DNA of 64,000 bases, taken from NCBI GenBank assembly GCA_031216445.1, contig CM062199.1:7412501-7476500 (forward strand). Direction: 5' to 3'. Position numbers and translations under genes: made by a program. The notes below the pieces were generated by a model. The model saw nothing but the letters and a program-made list of their open reading frames with translations, did not search any database and was not told the DNA's origin. Shown here piece after piece: positions 1 through 12,884 of this stretch. The stretch's first letter is position 1. Each line of letters begins with the position of its first letter. Source of the stretch: Lateolabrax maculatus (lineage: Eukaryota > Chordata > Actinopteri > Acropomatiformes > Lateolabracidae).

Positions 1-125
1 TTAGTTTTAGTATGTTAACATAACATTTGCCTATTAGCACTAAGCACAAAGTACACCTGAGGCTGATGTAATGTTCTTTTGCGGGTATTTACTCATAAAG
101 TAAAGTATTGGACAAATCGAAATTC

Positions 126-553
126 TGACCTGATGATGTCTCTGGATGAAAAGATAGGAGATCACGAAAGTGGGCATTAATGTCTGTACCAAATTTCAGA
201 GCACTCCAATAGCTGTTTAGACATTTCATTTAAAACCACAAATGTGAACCGTGAAGGCTAGAGGATAAGTCATGGATCACCAAAGTCATTAGGATTCATC
301 CTGTGGGACCTAATTTCAATGTCAATCCATTAAAAAGATGGCAAGATTTTTCACAGAATAAGTAACAACTTTGACACTACAAGAAATGTCAGGTGATCAC
401 CAAAGTCATCAGGATTCATCGTCTGGGGAACATGAATTTTTGGAGAAACTGTATGGCAATACAACAAGTAGTTGTTAAGATATTTCCGCCTGAATAAAAG
501 GGGTGGACCAGCTGACCGACACAACTGCCATCCATAAAGCCATGGCTAAAAAT
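126..553 (+). repeat. Teleost interspersed repeat, internally repetitive
   Basis: This matches a repeat I recognise from many fish genomes, which ends in GGTGGACC...GACCGACA..TGCCATCC followed by a CCATGGCTAA-type terminus (about 506-550 here). The internal unit is repeated: GGATCACCAAAGTCATTAGG at about 274 recurs as GATCACCAAAGTCATCAGG at about 394, each followed by ATTCATC. The copy is diverged and has no coding capacity. Related fragments lie at 24111-24262 and, reversed, at 41648-41850. The family name is not known to me. Confidence 0.7.
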
Positions 554-2037
554 GTAAAATGTTCAGAGTTTTCAAATGCAATCAAAAGACGTGGGCCTCT
601 TTCCTTTTTTAGATCGACATTGATAAAGCCTTGTATATTAAAAACTGTACAAGATCAGTGTAAGCCGTAGCTTACTGAGCACTCCAGGAGGAAGATGCTG
701 AACCATTGAAGCCGCGCTGATTTAAATAGCATAAATCATTCCAGATAGATAGGTGGCTCTGGCGCAGGGTATTCATTTTCAGTGCGCAAGTTTAAGACAT
801 ATGATTGTTCTTGTGCTAACTTCCCTCCTCCACCACCTTATCCTCTAACGATTATGATCAATTATCCACTTATAATTAGAGCCTGGCAGTAACTCAGCTT
901 ATGGGCTCTGGCACTTTATATAATAGCCTGTAATAATGCTGTCAGTCACATTTCATATAGTCCATACTTTCAAGCTCTAGCATCTGCTGAAATTAATACT
1001 CCAGTAAAAAATGTGTCGGTCTGTTCAACAAAGTTGTAACAGAAACGGGTCTCATTTAATGATGTTATCGATGAGCTGACAGGGAGAAAATAATGAAGAT
1101 GTGATTAACCTTAAGTGTTTCTGGTGAGAAGATTTGAACTCATAAAATGTGGTGATAACATCTGACAAATTTGACAAATGTACAATAAAATGTAATTTAT
1201 GCATATAACTTACTGCAGGATTTTAAGGTTTCAAAACAACAGTGGGCGAGCAAACTAACACAAAAAAACAGTTTATGAAGATATGTAAATTCTGAAATAC
1301 CCTCCCTGAAGGAAATATATAAACTATGAAATTAGTCAACACTGTTTGAAAGTCTGTCTTTCTCCTCTTATCACAGTCTATCTTTCTCTTTCTGTTTGAC
1401 TCTCTCCCGACCCCATTCAACTCCAGTTTGAGAAATAGAGCAAAGCAAACTGTCTGAAGAGCCACTTCCTGTTGTGTACTTAAGATCCCTGTCATGTGAT
1501 AGTGTCAGTTGAGGCGGGTGCGTGAGGCCAGTATGGGGAGGGAATATGGTGGCACTGCTGATCTTGCTGATGTGAACACAGCCCCCCCCACCCCCCACCC
1601 CCCACTCTGATTGTGTAAAGTGTCGACTCAGCCCGTGTGGCGTCAGAGCCCCCGAGCCCTGCACGACTCATGCACAACCACAACACACACACACACACAC
1701 ATGCACGTGCATAGTGTAGCCACAAAGATACATAGAGGACTTTATACATGATAATAACCCACCTACTCTTCATTTATGATGATTTGTGTTCATTAGTAGG
1801 TAAATTCAAACTCATATGAGTTACAATGGATTTGGGGGTTTAAGAAGGGTAAACAATTATCCAAAATTGAATCCGATGAATCCCAAAAACATTTTCCACT
1901 ATTTTCACTTCACACTTTTGATCACAAGTTGCTTAGCTGTGTATGCAAACGGTAACTGAATGTGGCTGAAAACTGAAAGTGATTTAAGTGTATGTTCTTT
2001 GTCTCTTTTCTCACCCACCTCCCCACTCTGTCTTCCT

Positions 2038-2075
<38 letters not shown>

Positions 2076-2080
2076 CTCAG
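554..2080. other. Upstream intron or 5' flank, no gene seen
   Basis: No coding exon is supported here. The stretch is AT-rich, with a C-rich run near 1580-1605 and a short CA repeat near 1682-1702. It ends in a pyrimidine tract and AG that form the acceptor of the next exon, so I read it as the intron upstream of the first coding exon. The true first exon and promoter would lie left of the window. Confidence 0.5.
2042..2072 (+). repeat. (CT)n microsatellite in a splice acceptor tract
   Basis: An uninterrupted CT dinucleotide run is followed by CATTCTCAG, so the microsatellite supplies the polypyrimidine tract of the acceptor at 2079-2080. Confidence 0.9.
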
Positions 2081-2541
2081 GTGAATGCAGAACATGCGGG
2101 CCACGCTATAGCCAGCTCACTGTTACGTGCCCTGGAGGCTGCTAAACTAAAGAAAATGAAGGGAAGCAAATAAAATGAAGAAAAGAAGTGGGGTGGACTA
2201 GTTACCCTGAAGAGAAGACCTCTTAAAACTTCTCTCCACCAACACAAGCAACATACCTTACTTTCTATGGTGCCAGTGGCACGCAGATAGTTTGAGCCAC
2301 ATTGAGTCATTGACAGTGCTAGATGAAGATGGATACATGGTGTTGCGTCCAGTAACTCGAAAGTGCTAAATGTGCTGCTGTGTAAGCAGCTTGATCTCTG
2401 GATGATTGAATTCAGATCGCATTTTAACTGACCAATAAAGAGCTGCTAGACATCCCTAGATGTGCAACTGCAGATAGCAGTAGTTTCTAGTTTTATTGAG
2501 CCTGTGAAAGACCAGGTAGACAGGATAGTTTAGTTCGTACA
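2081..2541 (+). other. znf516: 5' UTR part of first coding exon
   Basis: The segment begins directly after a strong acceptor (long CT tract, then CATTCTCAG) and runs without a break into the start codon at 2542. It contains several upstream ATGs. The one at 2085 opens a nine-codon reading frame closed by TAG at 2109-2111, and another at 2157 closes after five codons. A leader with short upstream ORFs suggests reduced or regulated initiation at the main start. The exon boundary is inferred from splice signals only, so the UTR could begin elsewhere. Confidence 0.55.
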
Positions 2542-4306
2542 ATGAACCCTAGAGACAGTGTGGAGATGATGGAGACCGAGGCGGGAGGTGAGAAGGAGAA
2601 GCTGGTTGGAGACAAGGTCAACCCTGGAAATAAGGTCGAGGGTGAGGATGACAAAATACCTGGGTCTTATGACTGCAACATCTGTGGACGCAGCTTCCCG
2701 TTCCTCAGCTCTTTGTCGCAGCACATGAGACGCCACACAGGTGCTCGCCCTTACAAATGCCCCTACTGTGACCACAGGGCCTCTCAGAAGGGCAACCTCA
2801 AAGTGCACATCCGTAGCCACAAACTGGGCACGCTCTCGAGCCACCACTCCAACGATGATGAAGAAGGCGGGGCCGAGGAGGAGGAGATGAGTGTGTCAGA
2901 GGGTCTCGACGGCGGTACAAGTCCAACTAAGAGCAGCTCAGCCTGTAACCGGGTGATCAATGGGGACAGTGGTGAGGAGAGTCGTAGGAAAGTGCCTGGG
3001 AGGAGCATGAAAAGAGAGAAGTCTGTTACCGACCAGAGGCCTTACTGTTGCCGTCTGTGTGGCTACGAGGCCCTGCGAGAAGACCAGCTCCTCAGCCATA
3101 TTGAAAAGGTCCACATAACAGCAGACACAGAGGAGGAGACCCCTGTTAAGGAAGAGGCTGTGGCCGAACCTGATGTCCCCCAACCCCAGAGTGATGGGAC
3201 CTTCCCCTGCGAGACCTGTGGCCAGGTCTTTACCCAGGCCTGGTTTCTGAAGTCACACATGAAGAAACACGCTGGGATCCTGGACCACTGCTGTCGTATT
3301 TGCGGACGACGGTTCCGCGAAGCCTGGTTTCTCAAATCGCACATGAAAACACACAACACCAAATCCAGGTCACGGTCAAAAGCAGAGTCAGCTGAGCAGC
3401 CGGCCACCATCAACGATGTAGCCCAGGATCCCGATATTGTCACTGGCACCGTTACATCCATCTATCAAATGTGTTCCAAATGTGGGAACTTGTTCCACAA
3501 CAGAGACAGCCTGAGGGCCCATGAAAAAGTCCACAGTGTCACCTATGGTGGGAAATCCCAGAGCCAATGCAGAGCCAGTGATGATGAGGACTCACCAGCT
3601 GCTAAGAGACGTTACCTTGACTTCTTAAACCTCCAGCCTGTTGAGGGAAAAACCCTGGACGAAGAGGAGGAGAATGAGAGGAAGATGCTAGGTCAGAGAA
3701 TCCCAGAGCTAGACCCAGTTTGCAGCTACCAGGCCTGGCAATTAGCTACTAAAGGACGGGTTGTGGAGCCAGTGGAGCCGAATCACAAGGCCTCCTGTGG
3801 GGGAGGTAGTATGGGGGAGGAGGCACTCGCTGGAGCCGCTGTGGTTTTTGAGAAGGAGAGCAGTCGTTATGTCCTGAAAGGTCAAGAGAAACGCAGCTCA
3901 GGGCGACGCAGCAGCTCTGGTTTGGGAAGCCATGCTTCTTCAGAGGACCGTACACCGGAGAGCCTCAGTGACTCCGAGTACCGGCCTTCATCTCGTCAAG
4001 AGCGACGGCGACAATCTCAGTCACAAGCGTCCTCCAAGTCCAACGAGTGCTTTGAGTGCGGGAAGGTGTTTCGCAGTCGTCACCAGATGATCGTCCACCA
4101 GCGGGTCCACAGGAAGGATGGAGGTAGGGCATCCGTTGGAGACAAGGAAAGAACTGCAAGAGATGACCGATGGGGCTCCACCAGTGATCCAGAGTCGGGC
4201 TCCCATAGCCGGCCCAGCACCCCAGGGTATGGAGACTCTCCACCAGCCTCCAACCTTGGAGAACAGGCCGCAGAGATGGGTACTGCAAACTCTGGAGAGA
4301 TAAGAG
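2542..4306 (+). CDS. znf516: znf516 coding exon 1: fingers 1-7
   Basis: The exon encodes residues 1-588 plus one base. The start MNPRDSVEMMETEAG resembles the mammalian N-terminus and has A at -3. Fingers 1 and 2 (C45-H65, C73-H93) form a tandem pair joined by a TGARPY linker. An acidic stretch (105-117) and a conserved SEGLDGGTSPTKSSSACN block (119-136) follow. Finger 3 is C170-H191, fingers 4 and 5 are C223-H243 and C251-H271, finger 6 is C311-H331 and finger 7 is C503-H523. The donor is AGAG|GTAAGT at 4307; without splicing the frame runs only 17 more codons to a stop. A finger that precedes finger 3 in mammals appears to be absent. Antisense ORFs here are shadows. Confidence 0.9.
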
Positions 4307-7300
4307 GTAAGTCTAAAACTTCCGTTTTATCCAGTTTTTTTTTTTTTCATTTTACTTTTTAAAGTATCATCTATAATCAAAGGAACAAGAAAGACTTACC
4401 TTCAATTTGATTGGTGGAAAATATGAGTGATTTGGGAATTGCAGCTTAATTAACTGATTCAATCATTAAGTCACATATTCAGTATAAATGAAGAAAAAAG
4501 TTAAAATTGTACTGGTAGTTGTAGTATCAAGTGATTAAGGGACCCAGAGTTAACCCTTGTGTTGTCCTCTGGGTCGAGGTGATGTATCATATGTTTGTGT
4601 CATCCTTTTCCTTTATTCTGTTTCTTACTCTGTTCCTATTGTCAAGAAACAAACTAAAAACAAAAGATAACCGCTTCAAGAATCACAAATGTCATGCATA
4701 ACAACATTTACATACACAGAAGGACATTTTCGGCCACCGGGTCACCGTGACCCAGAGGACAACACAAGGGTTAAAAAAAAAGAAAAAAGTAACAGTAACA
4801 ACAAAAATAAGGAGCCATAGTGCTGAAGATTTTTTTGTTGCTGTTTCATTCATTGCTTATGACCACTAATTCAACTATGACGAAGTATGCCAAGTCAGTA
4901 ATTTATTTGTCTTTTTAAGATACTGGCTGAACTTTCTAACATAAAACAATAGGAAATGTAACTACTATGCAAGTAAATTAATGGTATACACATAAATTCA
5001 CAGATAGAAACATGCTATGCACGACTTTTTGTGACAGAATTTACTGCAACCCTTTTTTAAGCCTCCCACTCAAGGCCTCTGTCTCTGTCAAACTGTAGTA
5101 AACATCTGTGGATGAAATGGGCTTTGTGTAGGTGCAGCTCCTCCGCTCATCAGTCTCTATGGAGTGGGAAGTGGAGCCACTGTGTGGCAAAATGTCAAAA
5201 TTACATTTGACTTCCGCTCTTTTTATAGTGCTGAACAAAAATACAATCAAATATGGCCAATAAACTTTAACTGCCACTGAAATTTCTGTTTACAACAGTG
5301 CGATTATTTTATGTCACAGAGCAATAAAGCTAACAGTTTGGCGAAACTCTGTGCCTTTCAGCGGCATGTCAGTAGAGGACGGGGCATTTTTGGAATACCT
5401 ATCATTTTTTCACCTCCACAACCAATAAACACTGCAGAGCAAAACAAGAAAACCTACCCATGCAAGGGCAAAAAACCCATAATCACAGCTGAAGTATGGT
5501 AAAGAAAGGATTCATGTGTATGCAGTGCTTCAAAGCTCTCTGGGTTTTGTCTTTTAATTTTCAAACTCACTGAAAGCGCTGTTTGTACAGGTTAGGATAG
5601 TGGCTAGCTATGAATTGTAGTGATTGCTTCCATTCCTCCCTGTGAGCACGACATTCAAAAATAGCAGCAACATTTCTTCAGGCCTGATCGAGCTGTATGC
5701 TATTTCAGGTCTTCCTGTCTCAGGAAACTCCCCTCACCCCCCTTATCTGTGTGTGTGAATATGTTTTTTGTCCTCCTTTTAATGTCTTTGCCATGAAAAT
5801 TTGTCTGCATGTTTCCTTTTACTCTTCACTGATGTTGTTTACTGGCTGTTGCAACTAATTATTAGTTATGAAACATCACCAAGGCGTGGTTAACTTCCTT
5901 AATAGCAATAAATGTACTGTACAGTAATCACTCTCTCCCAAACCACTGGCATCCTGGTGTCTGGTTTCAGGAATTGCAGTTGGGATACAGGATCTTTTTA
6001 GCTCAATGTATACAATGTATACAAATGTGTATAATATATCAGATACAAAACCTGAAACATCAAGACACATTGTAAAATGTGATAGAATCTGTTGATGCAT
6101 TTTTTGCTGATATTCAATGAAATGTATTAATGTACCTGAGAAAGCCAATTTACCATAAATAAAAGAAGAATTTAGTGTTTACCAAAAAAATATTCTTCTT
6201 AAGATGTAGAGGCCTCTGTCCATCCATCCATCTTTTTTTCTGTATACCTCTCCTCCCTGTCCCCTCTGACTCGTTCCTAATCTCTAAGGTTACCCCCTGT
6301 GACACTTCCAATGTCTCATCCACTCCTCTTACCATTGAGCCAGCCAGGCTGCCTGATGTCTGAGGGATTGGTTATTTATAGAGTCACCTCCCGATGGAGA
6401 GGGATGCAGGCAATGGGGAAAGAGACACTCAGAGGACACTCTGGTCGCAAACATTCTGACGTCCCTTACAGCCATTTAGCTACTTTTTGGGAATGCAAAT
6501 GAGAAGTGACAGTGTACATGCGCATACCAACATGATAGGCTTTTAGACAAATCAGTTGTAAGATTTATATGCATTGATAACATTTTTGTTTGTGGTAATT
6601 ATTGTGCAAGCGTAGTAAGGAAAAAAACATATTCACACAGCTGTGGTTATTTACACTATGCATCTAAAACTGTGTGAATTCTTCAGTTTAGTTTCACTCC
6701 TGGTGAGAGCAGACATCTGTGCATTCTTTTGAACAGCCTCATACAAGTGTTAAATTGAAGGTACTTTTGTAGGTTTCAGTGACACTGCTTCATGGATAGC
6801 TTAGATTGTTGCTGCTTTTGTTTCCAGGATACATACTGTCTGTTGTTTACTCCCCCCTTTACAGTCTGTCGCTGCAAGAGTTACTGCAGTGACAGACCCT
6901 CAGCCCTATGGCATACTTAACCGCCTTACTCTTTTACTCCTGCTGGGCAGGGCGTGTTTGTTGGTGTGTGTTTTATTTTTGTGTGCATGTGTGAATATGC
7001 AAAACTGACAAGCGCAAGTCTGATTCTGGATTGGACTGATACTTACTTTGGAAGGGCAATAACAATAGTTTGCGTGTAAAGCTATTGACAATCAGGACAT
7101 CTATTAAATTATTTACCTACTTCAATTCCTATGAGTCTACCTGATCAATCACTGATTAATAAAAGACCAATAACAACCGATGAGCAGGACCACACACCCT
7201 GCTAAACTGCCCAGCCCCGGAGCTTCTCTTTGGCAGAGTCCAAGCTGTGTGTGTTGGCCAGTGTTGCCAACAGGAAGCCAAATGAAAAGCAGATGGCAGG

Positions 7301-10300
7301 TTACTGGTGTTCTTGTGAAAAAGAGGAGGGGTCGTGGAGAGTACCTGTGCTACTTATAGAATCTGATCTGTTGGATCATAGGAGACATTAGTGCCTGCTT
7401 GTACGTGTGTCAAGATGATATAATGCTCTATGACACGGTTTCTGTCTAATTTTACGGGTTTTGGTTTAAGGAAATTCCAACTTGAGGATTTGCATGTTCT
7501 ACATTTCTTTAATAACCTTTTACAGCACCTGTGAAATTAACTGTTCTATTACCATAACTCCTATTTTTATCTATATTCTTTTTCTCTTCATTCCTGAAAT
7601 TGAACACACAGGGAGATATAAAGTTTTCCAGTGACAGAAAGACAGGTCACAAACGCCATCTTGTGGGGAATTTATAGAGCTGCATTCAGGAACCGGCGAT
7701 ATTAACTCAAAACAGTAAATGTGCAATCCAATACAATCCCAGTACAACAGCCTACAAAACATAAACCAACTTTATAAGCTTGGTAATATCTCCTTTGTTT
7801 TATGTGTCAAAAATGTGTTTATTCAACTATATTGTAGTGTTTGATGTTATGGTATAAAAGTTGTTTCACACCATATGGATCATAATACATAATACAGTCC
7901 AGCAATTTTTGTAGAGATGAATAAACACCTCTCCGACACACATCTGAACATGATAACCTTCGCAGAAGTACTGTCTATTCTACATATCTATATATCTACA
8001 GGGTCACTGTGGATCAATGTGGATCAATGTGTGGATTTAAACAAATACCAAATCCTTGAAACATTATCTAATGATGATATTATGTTTTATTCTTTGTTTA
8101 TTGTTGTGTTGATATGTTTATTATCCTTTAATAGAAAAACTAATAGTTTATTTCAGGATACCTTCACATGTAAAATGAAAAGAGGAGCTATGGAAAAACT
8201 AGCCAATACTGCTGCCTGGTGGCTGTTCACCAAAACTACACCTGGATGGAACAATATGACTGATACAGTGAACTGTCATAATGAGCTCTGACTTATATTG
8301 GTAGTAGAAAAGAGTATAGTCTACATGGTTTCCTGTGCAGTCATTTACCTTTATGTTGTCTTTCCCTTTCCCTACAGATGAGAAGCCTTACATCTGCAGC
8401 CTTTGTGACTTTGTCACCACAGAGTTGAAGACCTATTCGACTCATATTCGCGTCCAACACCCGTCTGCCCTCGAGGACAGACCCAGCCCCATTCCCAGCC
8501 CCAGCTCCAGCTCAGGCAGGGGCACCCCCAGTGGTTATCCCAAGCTGAAGAAAGCTCTTCTTCAGGGGCTGAACAACTCTGCATCCCCTCCTGCTTACCT
8601 TTCTGCTCGATCCTCCACGCTTGATCCCAGCATGACTCCTGTGGATCTATGTGTGAGGGCTGAGGGCTGCAGGGGCGTCACCTCCTTAAACCTGGACAGG
8701 AAGAGCCTCCCTAGCCACAAGTGCTCCTTCTGCTCTCACTCCACCCGCTACCCTGAGGTGCTTTGGATGCACCAGACTGTGGCTCACCGCATAAACAGTA
8801 GTAGCTCCAATCTTGCTCCTAAATGGGCCCTGAAAAACAGCTCCAAGGGCTCCAGGGACAACTTATTATCCTCCAGGAGACGCACTGGTCCCCCACCAGT
8901 CCTGGAGGGAAAAGAGTGTCCACCACTGCCTCCATTGAGGCGTGCCCAACGCACCCGGCCCCCGACCTGCTCCAGCGAGGTTCTAAAGAAGAGCAGGCCA
9001 GCCAGTCAAGCAGCCACGCCATCATCATCCTCCTCTACCCCCTCCTCCTCCTTCTCTAGGGGCTCCACATCCACCTCAGCCACCCAAGCAGGGAGAGTCC
9101 CCGTCCGGCCAAGCAGCAGCACCAGCAGCAGCGTCAGACACATGGAGGACCAGAGTCATCAGCCTCGCTTCAGACCCAAAGTGGATATTTACCCCCGGGG
9201 AGGCTCATTGTCTTCCTCCAGCTCCTTGGAGAAGAGCACCGGTGCCCCCTCACGTTCCTCAGCACCAAGCCCCAGCTCCGCTACAGCATCCCGAATTGCT
9301 GACCGCTACATGATGCCTCATGAGGGCCTGGGCTTTATGCTGTCCAGCAAACATGGGCTGGCAGAGTACAGCCGAGCTAGGGGATCCCCTCATCAGTCGC
9401 TTCCCAACTCCCATAGCCAGGGCCGGGCCAACGCTACGAGGCCCAGCACCATCACCCACAGCTCCACAGCAGGACACAACTACGGAGCCTCCCAGGCACA
9501 TGGAGGCACTCTGCTGAATTCCTCCTCCTCCTCTTCGTCCTTGCCTTCAGAAGGTCATGGAGATGTGAAGCAGGAGTCAGTCGCAGAGACTCCGGAGATG
9601 CCAACTGACGTCCTCAGCTTCCTCAAAAACTACAGCCCCCATGAACTAGCTGCCCTCTACCACCGCTGGGGTGCGGCCAATGCCCTGCTGGATCCCACTG
9701 GTAGGGTGCAATTTTTGTTAATTTTTTTTTTACTGATTGACATATTTATGTGTTAAACATATGTATTTGTAGTAAAACAAAGAGAAATTATGTTTTTTGC
9801 TGCCAAATGTCAGGAGTTGAAGAGAAATGTTTTCCAGTGACTGAGCATCGTTTTTTTTTGAGCTGTCATGAGGGGAATTGGCTAACCTTGACGGGCTAAA
9901 CTGAAAAAAAAAAACACACCCACACTCACGTAGATCCACACTTAAACATATTCAATCAGTTATACATATTTGCCCTCTCTAACACACTGACTCACTCTCT
10001 CTCACACTAACTCGCCATCTGGCAGAGAGTGATTGACAGACACATGTACTGCTCGATTCTGACAAGGGTTTAAATAATGAAGAGGAGATACATTAAATGG
10101 GCACAAACGTGTGCGCTGGCATGTTTGTGAGATATAATAAAAGGCCGTATCTGGGGCAGCGTGTGCGTCTGTGCATGTGTGTCCATATGTTCCCGGGTTT
10201 TTAGATGCAAAATGAGTGTCGGTGTATTTATTCTTTTTTACCGTGAAAGACGTGAGAGAACCTTTGCTACTCTCAGGTCTGCGAGGCATGCCTAGTCTCC

Positions 10301-12837
10301 AGCTCCAGTCTCCCAGAAAGCTGTCACAAACTGTTTAGGTCACGGCTCCGCCTGACGAGAGACTCGCACAGATGCGAATGGAGGGAGGCAAAAAACAGAG
10401 AGAGAGGGAACATAAGAGGCAAAGAGAGGGATGAGACAGAATAATTACCCCACCAGCTGCTTTGGAAATGGTCATTACTGAACATCCGCATTATTTGCCC
10501 ATTTTCAGTTGTGTCTCTAAGGTCAAGTGGGGCTGTATGGAGCCAGGGGTCAAAGACAACAGCCCCAGAGCAGACGCATGACATCGCTGTCACCCGTCCA
10601 GGCGTATATCGTCAGGATCCGCCTTAGCCCTTTGAGTCACATGCTATAAAGTGACCTTTTTTGAGCAACTGAGTCTTTTTCCCGTTTCCCTCTGTAATAT
10701 GTGTATGAGTGTGTGTGTGTCTGCTTGTGTTTTCCGTCCAGCTCTGTCTTGTCTTTCATTAGTGCATCAGTGAGAAGGGCTGGCGGCCCAGAGTAGAAGT
10801 AGAGTATCCAGGGGCCAGCAGTCGGGCTGCCAGAGACACTCTTTGTCACCTCCTCCGCCTCCCTGTCCTCCTTGTCCTGCTGTGTCCCTCCAACACCCCC
10901 CCTCATTTGCCACACACACACACACACACACACAAACACATCTGTTGGACTCTGCCCAGGTATATACCAGCCTCAATGCTTGGGGGGTTGATGTGACTGC
11001 TTGGGGTTTGTGCGGTAAGTACCCCAAATCCCCCAGGCCTGTTATCTGTCAGCAAGAGAGGTCACAGGAGTGCATGTGTATGTGTTTGTGTGCATGAGTG
11101 TGTGTGTGTGTGTGTAGTGGTCACCGTGTCGTCAAATGGATCCAGCCATCTTTAAATACTTATTCCTCTTACTGCTGTCCCCGTGGCTCCAGCTGCTGCT
11201 CTGACCACATGTACGTGCACACCAGAACAAACAAAAAAGATCATAACATGACTGAGGGATCCTTATTAAATAGTTATTTAAGTTATAAAAATGTGTATGT
11301 CTTAAATACAGTATTCCAGGTTTCATCAACAGGTTTCTTGATGCTGAATGGCCACTCAGTATGCATTCTGTCTACTTTACCAAACACTGTTGGGCTTTAT
11401 GTCCCTTAACAATTAATTTCCTGGTGGCATTTTTCTTATACTGCCTCATTATAGTTTCAGAACTCCCATTAACTATGTTGAGTTTGAAATTGCCTGGTTT
11501 GGTCAGGGTTTCTTTTTGTTTTTAAATTGGTCTTACAGTAAAATCCATGCAGCATTAAAAACTGTAGCGGATAATGGATTTTTGAGTCTGAGACTCTGAT
11601 ATGTTGGAGTTATATTCAAATATCTGATAAGGATATATTGGCCAAAAGTGATTTACATAAACGCATAACACACACAAACATTATTTATTTTATTATTTTC
11701 ACCAAGATACATGCTAAGCGGCAGCAGATATATGGGCCTGGCTGATTTATTGGAAAAGTTGTTAGTTGTAAGTATGTTAGTTGTAAGTAATACAAGTACA
11801 CACTTGTTAGGATATGTATTATATCATTGGAACAACAAGTGCAAGATGTGTAACTTCAAAGTTTTACTGACAGGGCAAGAAACTGAAAAAACATTCCTAA
11901 TATCTCATGTAGTCATATCATGTCACGAAACAGGATTTATAAGTTTTAAAGTCATCAAAATTCAACAAGTTTTTTCTTTTTACCATTTAAGGCCGTTAAC
12001 ATGTAAAGCTGACTTGTGCATGTAGTGTTGTTGTGTCATTGAGTGTGTGTGTGTTTGTGTGTGTACACGTGTGTGTAAACGTAGCCCGTGTGCGCCACAG
12101 CGTATGCCTCTCTTTCCTCCCTTGGACCAAACACACATATATACAACGCTTTAAACACATACACATACAGAAACACACACCTGACATGTGACACACGGGC
12201 AGCGGAGCGGGCACATCACAGCCGGGGCGTTTTAATTGCCTGTAATTTATGCGGTGTGTGTGTGTGCTGTGTGTGTCTGGCTGTCAGCCTCTGAGATGAT
12301 GCTGTGTGACAGCTGCAGTCCAGCCCCTGGAGCTAGCCGCTCATAATGACACATTAGACATACTAATGATGCCTGCGCGAGTCCACTACTGACGCTACCT
12401 ACCTCCACCGCTCCAGCCAGGCTCTGTGCTCATGTACACCCACTCACTTTCTGCCTATTACTGACCTTTACGTCTTCATTCAATCTCTGCAAACACTGCC
12501 ACGTGAAAATGTCTCCTGCCTTGAAATAGCCTGATGCTGATGTCCACCTTTTCCACCACTCTTCTCTGAAAAAGTCACATGCAAAAGCTCACATGGGAAT
12601 TCAAAGTGGTTCCTGAAAACATTGGCCTTTTTAGTATCTATGTTAACAAATGTTAAAATATTTGAAACTGAATTGTCTTTTGGTAAATGAAATTAAGATT
12701 TAATTGTGAAACGAATGCCAAAAAGTGGATATTTCTGATTTATATCCCCAGTTTTGACTACTGTAATATAAAGAACCTGTGATGTTTAGTTGATTTGCTT
12801 TAATTATTGTACTTTGTTTAATTGTGTGTTTCTCTTT

Positions 12838-12884
<47 letters not shown>

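Noticed and set aside
3063..3461. Antisense open frame of 132 codons in the first coding exon
   Set aside because: It is the complement of finger-coding sequence on the + strand, with no domain of its own.
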